Of a DNA stretch of 20,913 bases, positions 7,160 through 14,718 are shown piece after piece. How positions within the stretch are numbered: position 1 is the stretch's first letter; each line of letters begins with the position of its first letter. The DNA is from Chlorobium sp. Its GTDB lineage: Bacteria; Bacteroidota; Chlorobiia; Chlorobiales; Chlorobiaceae. The notes below the pieces were generated by a model that had not been told where the DNA came from, ran no database searches, and was given only the letters and a program-made list of their open reading frames with translations. Both the position numbers and the translations under genes were made by a program. The DNA lies in contig JANQHB010000009.1 of NCBI GenBank assembly GCA_028277225.1, positions 1 to 20,913 on the forward strand, given 5' to 3'.

Positions 7160-7980
7160 ATCAAAAGATCAAGATTAACAAAGGCACTGTTCAGGAAACC
7201 CTTCTGTTGCCGTTGTGGGGCAGAGCCTATGAAACAAAAAGGAAAAATCCACGGCTGACTGACCAGAAGGCAGTGGAAATTATCGAAGCAATCGACTACG
7301 ATTTTTCGGATATCGAAAAAACCCAGGCCATGTCTCAGCATGGCTGGGTCGCACGAAGTCTGCATACAGACAGAGTGGCTCGTGAGTTCATAAAAAAACA
7401 TCCCGAAGCGACCATTGTCAATATCGGCTGCGGTATGGACACCACCTTCAGCCGTGTCGATAACGGCACGATCGTGTTTTATGAACTTGACATGCCGGAT
7501 GTGATCGAGCTGAGAAAGAACTTCTATGAAGACAGCGACAGGCACAAAAGCATTGCTTCCTCGTTTCTGGATACCGCATGGTTCGAGGAAATAGAAGTTC
7601 GGGACGGTTTGCTGTTTCTGGCCGGGGGTGTGTTCATGTATTTCAATGAAGAACAGATTAGAGAGTTCTTCGTTAAAGTAGCGGACCATTTCAACGAATG
7701 TGATTTTTTCTTCGATGCACTCTCGCCTATGGGAATGAAGATTGCTAAGAAGCAGGTATTGAAAAAAGGCGGCATGGGGATGTCCATGGATGGCGGATGG
7801 GGACTGAAACCGGTAGCGTCCCTCGAAAAGTGGGATAAGAGGATCAGGGTGATACGTGCATTCCCCATGTCAAAGGGGATGAAAAAAGGGATTTCCCTGC
7901 AGTTTAAGATCATGGGAGCCATTACGGATATGCTGGGTGTGTGCTCGATGGTACACATGAGAATCGGATCTTCCCGTTAG
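7156..7980 (+). CDS. Class I SAM-dependent methyltransferase, TcmP/leucine carboxyl methyltransferase family (copy 2)
   Basis: A 274-aa cytoplasmic protein, clearly a paralogue of the product at 3407. Both share an N-terminal ETLL-x-PLW-x-RA pattern, AIDYDF or RIDYDF, the segment DT-x-F-x-RVDNGT and the late motif GVFMYFNEEQI. The SAM loop is IVNIGCGMDTTF at about residues 87-98. Similarity to copy 1 is moderate, so the duplication is not recent. The acceptor is unknown. It lies directly upstream of a TonB-dependent receptor, but a separate promoter-like region of 160 bp lies between them. No good Shine-Dalgarno is seen at its own ATG, so initiation may depend on the short frame at 7145. Confidence 0.85.
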   Translation: MNQKIKINKGTVQETLLLPLWGRAYETKRKNPRLTDQKAVEIIEAIDYDFSDIEKTQAMSQHGWVARSLHTDRVAREFIKKHPEATIVNIGCGMDTTFSRVDNGTIVFYELDMPDVIELRKNFYEDSDRHKSIASSFLDTAWFEEIEVRDGLLFLAGGVFMYFNEEQIREFFVKVADHFNECDFFFDALSPMGMKIAKKQVLKKGGMGMSMDGGWGLKPVASLEKWDKRIRVIRAFPMSKGMKKGISLQFKIMGAITDMLGVCSMVHMRIGSSR

Positions 7981-8040
7981 CTGCGAGTCGATACTGATTT
8001 TGTGACTCTCATGCTCCCCTTGCATGCTGGTCGGATGAGC

Positions 8041-8140
8041 GTGAAAAATGCAATTCACCCGCATGGCGAGGAATTTTGCAAGATATATTCATATATTCTT
8101 TTTTTTTAAACTCAATATTTAATTAGTCTAAGTATAAATA
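8041..8140 (+). promoter_or_regulatory. Upstream control region of the first TonB-dependent receptor, duplicated at 14605
   Basis: From CGCATGGCG at 8060 to the start codon this region matches 14629-14718. In the best part, ATATATTC at 8091 to CTAAG at 8132, 35 of 42 hand-aligned columns are identical with one gap. It contains TTAGTCTAA at 8123-8131, a 9-bp palindrome like the core of DtxR/IdeR boxes (TTAG-S-CTAA), flanked by ATTTA and TAAAT. This box lies only 9 bp before the ATG, and no Shine-Dalgarno is visible. I cannot assign -10 and -35 with confidence. Confidence 0.6.
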
Positions 8141-10270
8141 ATGAAAACCAAACCATACACAATAATCAAGATATGTGCAGTGGCTTTCGCTGTCAACGTA
8201 TTGAGCACGTTGCCTGCCATTGCCGAAACGGAGGTCTTCCAATCAGACGAAGAAGTTGTCGTAACGGCCAATAAAATCGAGGAAGATGTTCAGGACGTTC
8301 CCCAGAGCATCACGGTTATAGGAGAAGATATCCTGGAAGAAAAAGGGATAGAGAACGTTCCCGATCTCATCAGGGAGATACCCAACGTGTTCTACACACC
8401 CAACCACGGCAATTCCGTGAATATCAGGGGTTTGAACACATCCATGTTCACCCAAAACAACCCTGTCGTCATATACATCGACGGCGTGCCTTACAGCCGC
8501 ACCTATGGTTTTGACGCTTCCCTGGTCAATGCGGAACGCATAGAGGTATTGCGCGGTCCTCAGGGATCACTCTACGGCAAGGATGCCATCGGGGGCGTCA
8601 TCAATATCGTCAGCAAGGATCCGGCCAACGAGTTGCATGGAAAAGTCGGCGCCGAGTACGGCAGTTTCAAGTACATGCAGGGCTTTTTGAATCTCAACGG
8701 GCCGGTTTTGAAGGACAAGCTCTATTTCGGCGTCAATGGCTGGTATGAACAGGATGACGGCTGGATCGAGAACACATATCCCGGAATGGAGGAGGACGCC
8801 AACCGGAAACGAAACCACAATATGGGCGTCTTTTTGCTTTTCAAGCCGACGGATAGATTCAAGGCCAGACTGAACGTTTCAAGCCTGTACCATAAGACGT
8901 ATTGGGATGATGGGTACGCTCTGCCCGGCGGCAGTGTTGTCAGTGACTTCGACCGGGACGATGCCGAAAACGTCAGCTACGATGTCGAATCCTACGACGA
9001 GACTAAAAGCAACGCGCAAAGCCTTCATCTGAGCTATGATTTCGACGCCTTCACCGTCACCTCCGTGACGACGCACAGAACTTTGGAAACAGATTCACTC
9101 TATGACGGCGATGTCGGCGACGATCCTTTATGGGCCGGTCTCACCATGTTCGGTGACGGTGAAACCGACACCTGGACGGAGGAGCTGCGTTTTTCAAGCA
9201 ACAACCCGGAAGGCTTTCGCTGGGTTGGCGGCGTGTATCTGGATACAGAGGAGCACGAGACGGGACCTTATGGTATGCAGATGCCTTTCAATCCTTTCAC
9301 GTACGCCATTGAAAGCTGGGAATACAACGCGGAATCCATTACAGACAGCAAAACCTATGCGGTTTTCGGCCAGGTTATGATACCGCTCATCCCGGACTTT
9401 GAGCTGACCCTGGGCGCCCGATACCAGCATATCGAAAAAGAGATGGATCAGGATATGTATATGCTGCCGGTAGGGACAAGCGGTCCGCCGGTCTTTCACC
9501 TCGAAGCCGAAAAAACATGGGATGTCTTTTTGCCCAAAGCGGCGCTTTCCTGGGGGATAACGGATGCCTGGAAAACCTATTTCTCTTTTTCAAAAGGCTA
9601 CATGCCCGGAGGGTTCAATTATTTCTCCTCCTCGGGAACAGCCGAGGACAACAGTTTCGAGCCGCAGAAATCCACCAATTACGAGCTGGGGATCAAGGGG
9701 TCTTACCGGCGGATAAATCTTTCTGCGAATGTTTTCTACATGGACATCGAGGATATCCATGTGTACAAATCGCCGGGAGGCAGTATCTACTATGCCGACA
9801 ACGCCGGCAAGGCGCATTCCCGGGGCGCGGAGCTTGAAATCACGTATTTTCCGACAGACAGCATTGAACTGAGCGGCGCTTTGGGCCTGATCGACGCGGA
9901 ATACGATGATTACGATGCCGGTTCGGGCATTGTTTTCGACGGTGAAAAAATCCCGCAAACGCCGTCCCACACCGCTCGACTGGGTATCGCTTATTATCAT
10001 CCGAATGGCTTATACACGCGGGCCGATATCTACAACCAGGGAGACGTTTACTACTATAACGACGCCAACAAGTCTTTTGACAGGGAAGGCGGCTACACTC
10101 TGCTCGACATGAAAATCGGCTACCGAAGCGGGGATATGGACGTCTATGCGTACGGGAAAAACCTGACCGATGAAGACTATGTCAATGGCCTCAGGGCCAG
10201 TTCCATTGGGGCTGTGGTGACATTCGGTGATCCGAGGACGCTGGGCGTGGGGGCGCTGTATCGATTCTGA
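8141..10270 (+). CDS. TonB-dependent siderophore receptor, FyuA-like (copy 1)
   Basis: A 709-aa outer-membrane receptor. Residues 1-28 form a signal peptide ending LPAIA, with cleavage expected before E29. A TonB-box-like EVVVTA follows at 38-43. The plug domain runs to about residue 165 and includes IRGLNTS, ERIEVLRGPQGSLYGKDAIG and GGVINIVS. The rest is a beta-barrel ending in a terminal phenylalanine (VGALYRF). Motifs such as SKGYMPGGFNYF, STNYELGIKG and ADNAGKAHSRGAELE resemble the yersiniabactin receptor FyuA. It should import a ferric chelate with TonB energy; the ligand is not readable. It is a close paralogue of the receptor at 14719. Regulation by iron is inferred from the box just upstream. 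Confidence 0.93.
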   Translation: MKTKPYTIIKICAVAFAVNVLSTLPAIAETEVFQSDEEVVVTANKIEEDVQDVPQSITVIGEDILEEKGIENVPDLIREIPNVFYTPNHGNSVNIRGLNTSMFTQNNPVVIYIDGVPYSRTYGFDASLVNAERIEVLRGPQGSLYGKDAIGGVINIVSKDPANELHGKVGAEYGSFKYMQGFLNLNGPVLKDKLYFGVNGWYEQDDGWIENTYPGMEEDANRKRNHNMGVFLLFKPTDRFKARLNVSSLYHKTYWDDGYALPGGSVVSDFDRDDAENVSYDVESYDETKSNAQSLHLSYDFDAFTVTSVTTHRTLETDSLYDGDVGDDPLWAGLTMFGDGETDTWTEELRFSSNNPEGFRWVGGVYLDTEEHETGPYGMQMPFNPFTYAIESWEYNAESITDSKTYAVFGQVMIPLIPDFELTLGARYQHIEKEMDQDMYMLPVGTSGPPVFHLEAEKTWDVFLPKAALSWGITDAWKTYFSFSKGYMPGGFNYFSSSGTAEDNSFEPQKSTNYELGIKGSYRRINLSANVFYMDIEDIHVYKSPGGSIYYADNAGKAHSRGAELEITYFPTDSIELSGALGLIDAEYDDYDAGSGIVFDGEKIPQTPSHTARLGIAYYHPNGLYTRADIYNQGDVYYYNDANKSFDREGGYTLLDMKIGYRSGDMDVYAYGKNLTDEDYVNGLRASSIGAVVTFGDPRTLGVGALYRF

Positions 10271-10322
10271 TGCGGTGAGCCGGTCGATGGAGTCCTGTTC
10301 TCCGATACCGGTCATCTTCGGT

Positions 10323-10396
10323 GCCGTGCAAAAGCTTCAACCGGTTATCGGGCCAAAGCCATAGCCGAAAAAACAATATAGCGATCAATGCACGGC
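10323..10396. repeat. Spaced 8-bp inverted repeat between receptor 1 and the second ATPase
   Basis: GCCGTGCA at 10323-10330 is complementary to TGCACGGC at 10389-10396, with 58 bases between. TTTCTAATT follows the right arm, so it could be a long-loop terminator for the receptor gene. The base composition becomes AT-rich right after it. With such a long spacer, chance is possible. Confidence 0.25.
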
Positions 10397-10447
10397 TTTC
10401 TAATTAAAGACAAATGTTTACTCTCTTTCCTCTTAAAACATGAAATT

Positions 10448-11338
10448 ATGAAGCTAAAAATAAACAATGTATCAAAAACATACGGTAACGGGGTGAAAGC
10501 CTTAAAAAACGTGAGCCTGGAGATAGAAAAAGGTATGTTTGGTCTTCTTGGACAGAACGGCTCAGGCAAATCAACGCTTATGCGCACCATTGCCACCCTG
10601 CAGGATGCCGACAGCGGTACAATAATCTTTAACGATATTGATGTATTTAAACAGCCTGGTGAACTGCGGAAAGTGCTCGGTTACCTGCCTCAGGAGTTTG
10701 GTGTATATCCCACGATAACTGCCGAAGAGCTTTTACTGCATATTGCGGATATGAAAGGCATTGCATCAAAAAGCGAGCGTAAAGAACTGGTTGCTGAATT
10801 GCTCAACAAAACCAATCTATATACAGTGCGCAAACAACGGCTCAATACCTATTCCGGGGGCATGCGCCAGCGCTTTGGGATTGCCCAGGCACTTGTTGGC
10901 GATCCTTCGCTGATTATTGTTGATGAACCCACGGCAGGCCTCGACCCCATGGAGCGCAACCGTTTTTACAACCTGCTCTCGGAGATTGGTGAAAACACCA
11001 TTGTTATTCTATCCACTCACATTGTAGAAGATGTAAGTACCTTATGCAACCGAATGGCCATAATCGGTGAAGGTGAGGTGCTTATTGCCGGTATACCTGC
11101 TGAAATTGAAAGGCATTTGCAAGGAAAAATCTTTGAAAAAGAAATTGAAAAAGGACAGGTAGACAACTACAGAAAAGAATATAATGTCATTGCCCAAAAT
11201 TTCCACCTGGGTAAAATGCATCTCACTATATATGCTGAAACCGACCCCAAAGACGGATTTACTTTAAAAGAAACAAGTCTTGAAGATACCTACTTCAACC
11301 TTATATCGAACCAGAAAAAAGTTGTAGAAAATGTTTAG
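10448..11338 (+). CDS. ABC transporter ATP-binding protein (partner of permease/M1-like copy 2)
   Basis: A 296-aa ATPase. Walker A is GQNGSGKST at 36-44, the signature YSGGMRQR at 135-142, Walker B LIIVDEP at 155-161 and the switch histidine H191 in STH. All catalytic elements are present. The ATG at 10448 gives the family's usual N-terminus (MKLKINNVSKTYGNG). The upstream in-frame ATG at 10388 would add 20 atypical residues. The C-terminus (TSLEDTYFNLI) is typical of ABC-2-associated ATPases and matches the fragment at the start of the window. The gene overlaps the following permease by 8 bp, so the two are made together. The pair has lower GC and more TTA and AAA codons than its neighbours. 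Confidence 0.92.
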   Translation: MKLKINNVSKTYGNGVKALKNVSLEIEKGMFGLLGQNGSGKSTLMRTIATLQDADSGTIIFNDIDVFKQPGELRKVLGYLPQEFGVYPTITAEELLLHIADMKGIASKSERKELVAELLNKTNLYTVRKQRLNTYSGGMRQRFGIAQALVGDPSLIIVDEPTAGLDPMERNRFYNLLSEIGENTIVILSTHIVEDVSTLCNRMAIIGEGEVLIAGIPAEIERHLQGKIFEKEIEKGQVDNYRKEYNVIAQNFHLGKMHLTIYAETDPKDGFTLKETSLEDTYFNLISNQKKVVENV

Positions 11339-14300
11339 TAAAATAGTCGGATTTGAACTGAAGTATCGTTATTCAAAATGGATGACATACATATTCATGG
11401 CCATGATGATTTTTCAGGCAGCCTGGTATGCCAAAGGAACATTTGAATTCTATGTAAGCGATGCCATGAATTTTAACGCGGCAGCAATGTTTTATCAATC
11501 GCTTTCCGGAGGGGGAATGCTTATGATCATTGCTATTGCCGTGATAACAGGCGCTGCCCTCTTCAAAGATTTGGACTATAAAACCGCAGAAACTTTTTAC
11601 AGCTATCCTGTAAATGATAAAACCTGGTTTCTCGGAAAGTTTACGGCTGCCTACATTGTAAACCTCAGTATCTGTCTTTCCTATACACTGGGGTTTACCG
11701 TATTGCAATATACCGGCATTGCCGAACCGGATAAATTTGGGCCCATGCCCTGGGGACCGCTTTTTCATGCTTTTCTCATCTTCTCGGTGCCCAATATGCT
11801 TGTTGTTACTGCTATTGCACTAAGTATGGTGGTGTTTTTTCGCACCATGGCGGCCAGTTACATGGGAATATTCATGGCTACCATGCTTTTTCTGGTTGCC
11901 GAATCAACCCGCGAAAATTCAGCCGCAGTAATGGTTAATTACCTGATTGATCCATTTTGTTTTACATATACCAAGGACACGATGGAAGCTTTGCCCGTGG
12001 CATTAAAAAACTACGGCTATATGCCTCTCGATGCTGTTTACTGGGCTAATCGTCTATTATGGGTTGCTATTTCGGGTATCCTGATATTCGCGGCAACAAA
12101 AAGGTTTAGTTTCAGCTATTTCCTGACCAAACCGGTAAGCAGAAAAAAAACAATTGAAGACACAACCGAATTCTCTTTTTCTTCAGGATTTACACTCAGC
12201 TCGAATAAAGTGTTTGGTATTGGCGAAAGCCTGAAAAAAGTGATCCGTTTAAGTTTTCTGGAGTTTAAAAACACGGTCCGCCCTGTGGGTTTTACAATTA
12301 CGTTCGGTATTCTTGTTTTGATGTTTTTCGGGTACAACATGCTGTGGAATGCCGAGTATTACATTCACACGGATACGTTGCCCATTACTTCTGCAATGAC
12401 ATTGACACGTTTACCCAATGGTGTTTTTATACTTCTCCTGTTAGCCGTCTTTTCGGGGGAATTGCTGTTTAAGGAACGAAGTACGAACATGTGGGAGATA
12501 ACCGATGCGCTTCCTGTTCCCACATGGGTAACCTACCTGAGCAAATTTATTGCGATGACAGGCGTTGCCATGTTATTTGTATTGGCACTGCTTATCCCTG
12601 GCCTGCTGGCTCAAATAGTTCAGGGATTTTACGACATGGAGTGGGCAGTTTATTTCAATGACCTGTTTTCTTATCATTTTGGATGGCTCACGTACCTGAT
12701 GGTAATTGCCCTCGCGTTTTTCGTTGGGTCCTTATTGGCGCAGCGTTTTGTTGCACATATTATTACCGTAGCCATACTGCTTTTTATTATTGTTATGGCC
12801 GACATAGGCGTTATTGAACAGGTTCGCTTAATGTTTCCGTTTACTCCCGGAATTGAAGATTATTCGGAGATGGCAGCTTATGGTACTTTTGGTACTGCCG
12901 GGAAGTCATATAATATCATGTGGTTCGCTTTAAGCGCTGCATTGCTCATTGCCGGAATCTGGTTCTGGAACAGGGGAAGCATGCAGGCCCTTGTTAAAAG
13001 AGTATCGGTGAGAAGAACACAACTTCACTTTGCCGGGAAAATAACCATTGTGCTGTTGCTTGGTGTATTCTTTTACATGCAGTATTCTGTGGTGGCAAAC
13101 GACCACAGGCATGGCAATTTCAAGTTTGATGCAGTGCAGGATGCAGAGGATGCCGAATACGAAAAGCTTTTCAAATATATCGAAGCACAAAACCAGCCAA
13201 AAGTATCCGGGATTGATCTTATTATTGATATCGCCCCCGATGAGCGCAAGGCCGATTACAGCTTTACCATGTTATTGACAAATACAGGTAATACTGCAAT
13301 TGACAGCCTGCACCTTGGTTTAAAAGATTTTGTCGTGCTCCATAACGTGCAGTTAAACGCCAAAGAAATTACCGCTGACTGGTATAATGAAAAACACAAC
13401 CAGATGGCGTTTTATGTGCCTGAAACCATACAGCCCGGCGATACGGTAACGCTTACCGGGGACTGTACATTTCAATACTTCGGGTATAGTTCAACCGATC
13501 CGCAGGAAGCTTTGGTCTATAATGGCAGTTTCCTTCAGGAAGATATCCTGCCCTGCATTGGCTATAACGCCGATAAAGAACTCGACCAAAACCGCACTCG
13601 TGGCGACGAAGGCCTGGAAAAACTGATCTCGCGCATGGACCCCACCGATGACAGCCTCTCGTTGCAGAACAACGCTTTATCGCCGAATGCACTTATGCAT
13701 AAAACAACCATTAGGGCACGTACCAATAACGGGCAGACAGTGTCTGCAACCGGGGCAGGTAAAGCCGAAGAAACGATTGATGGTAAAACCTATTCGGTAT
13801 TTGAAACCGAAATGCCTGCGGCCATGAAATGGCAGATTGCGGTTGCCGGGTACAAGGAATATTCCGCCAGATTAAGCAACGGTGCTGCCCTGCATATTAA
13901 CTATGATGAGCGCCATGCTTACAACCTGGAGCACATGAAAGATGCGGTGGATAAGGGCATTGCATTTTTATCGGAAACCCTGGGCGATTATCCATATTCC
14001 GAGGTTCATCTGGTACAGATACCGTTCTACAACGATGAGGATTTCTACACAACGCCCAACCAGATTGCAATTTCAGAAAAACATTGCTGGACTGCCGATG
14101 GCGATCGCAAGAAAGACCTCTCTTATATCTATTACACCCTGTGCAGGGAGGTGTTTGCGCAATGGGTACAGCAAAACATGCAGGTTGCCGATGTGCAGGG
14201 CGCTGATATGATCCTGAAAGCCATACCGGAAGCCTATGCGCTTGCTTATGTGCAGCAGCAATTTGGCGACGACATTCTTGACATCTATCTGGAGAAAAAG

Positions 14301-14585
14301 CAAGGTCGCTATAGCAAGGGACGTGGCAACGAATCGAACACAGAACCGCCACTTATTTATGCTGATGGTGCCGATTACCTGGAAGTGAACAAGGGTGCCA
14401 TGGAGTTGCTGAAGGTCATTCAGGACCTGGGGATGGAGAAAGTCTCGGAAACACTGAAAACATTCCAATATGCGGCATCGGGCAAACCGGTCGTGTTTAA
14501 AGATTTTTACACGGCTCTGAAAAGCATGTTCCCTGCCGAAAAAACAATGGAGCTCGTGGCGGCATTTGAGGAGGTCAAGGAATAA
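11331..14585 (+). CDS. ABC-2 type permease fused to a degenerate M1-aminopeptidase-like domain (copy 2)
   Basis: A 1084-aa paralogue of the protein at 147, alignable over its full length: two ABC-2-like membrane blocks, a further membrane segment near 565-585 and a large periplasmic C-terminal part. The M1 signature position reads REVFAQW at 939-945, so the first zinc-binding histidine is arginine and the second alanine; the copy at 147 has arginine at both. E967 in AIPEAYA occupies the same spacing as E968 there. Both copies share ISEK in place of the usual GAMEN-proximal sequence, and a conserved tail (EPPLIYADGADYLEVNKG). The domain should not be an active peptidase. Low GC beside higher-GC neighbours suggests separate acquisition rather than local duplication of copy 1. 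The substrate is unknown. Confidence 0.88.
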   Translation: MFSKIVGFELKYRYSKWMTYIFMAMMIFQAAWYAKGTFEFYVSDAMNFNAAAMFYQSLSGGGMLMIIAIAVITGAALFKDLDYKTAETFYSYPVNDKTWFLGKFTAAYIVNLSICLSYTLGFTVLQYTGIAEPDKFGPMPWGPLFHAFLIFSVPNMLVVTAIALSMVVFFRTMAASYMGIFMATMLFLVAESTRENSAAVMVNYLIDPFCFTYTKDTMEALPVALKNYGYMPLDAVYWANRLLWVAISGILIFAATKRFSFSYFLTKPVSRKKTIEDTTEFSFSSGFTLSSNKVFGIGESLKKVIRLSFLEFKNTVRPVGFTITFGILVLMFFGYNMLWNAEYYIHTDTLPITSAMTLTRLPNGVFILLLLAVFSGELLFKERSTNMWEITDALPVPTWVTYLSKFIAMTGVAMLFVLALLIPGLLAQIVQGFYDMEWAVYFNDLFSYHFGWLTYLMVIALAFFVGSLLAQRFVAHIITVAILLFIIVMADIGVIEQVRLMFPFTPGIEDYSEMAAYGTFGTAGKSYNIMWFALSAALLIAGIWFWNRGSMQALVKRVSVRRTQLHFAGKITIVLLLGVFFYMQYSVVANDHRHGNFKFDAVQDAEDAEYEKLFKYIEAQNQPKVSGIDLIIDIAPDERKADYSFTMLLTNTGNTAIDSLHLGLKDFVVLHNVQLNAKEITADWYNEKHNQMAFYVPETIQPGDTVTLTGDCTFQYFGYSSTDPQEALVYNGSFLQEDILPCIGYNADKELDQNRTRGDEGLEKLISRMDPTDDSLSLQNNALSPNALMHKTTIRARTNNGQTVSATGAGKAEETIDGKTYSVFETEMPAAMKWQIAVAGYKEYSARLSNGAALHINYDERHAYNLEHMKDAVDKGIAFLSETLGDYPYSEVHLVQIPFYNDEDFYTTPNQIAISEKHCWTADGDRKKDLSYIYYTLCREVFAQWVQQNMQVADVQGADMILKAIPEAYALAYVQQQFGDDILDIYLEKKQGRYSKGRGNESNTEPPLIYADGADYLEVNKGAMELLKVIQDLGMEKVSETLKTFQYAASGKPVVFKDFYTALKSMFPAEKTMELVAAFEEVKE

Positions 14586-14604
14586 ACAATCTCTCAATTC
14601 AGGC

Positions 14605-14718
14605 GTGAAACAGGAATGCATTTTTCCACGCATGGCGGGGAATTTGTCAAGGTGTTTTTTATATATTCTTTTCTTTTGAACCAATCTTTAATCAGACTAA
14701 ATAAATAGCCGGGCAGTA
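14605..14718 (+). promoter_or_regulatory. Upstream control region of the second TonB-dependent receptor
   Basis: This is the second copy of the region at 8041-8140. It shares GTGAAA, CGCATGGCG, GGGGAATTT (GAGGAATTT in the first copy), ATATATTCTT and CTTTAATCAGACTAAATAAATA. TCAGACTAA at 14692-14700 corresponds to TTAGTCTAA in the first copy and keeps the CTAA half. It lies 18 bp before the ATG. As in the first copy, no Shine-Dalgarno is visible. Shared control of both receptors is inferred. Confidence 0.6.
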
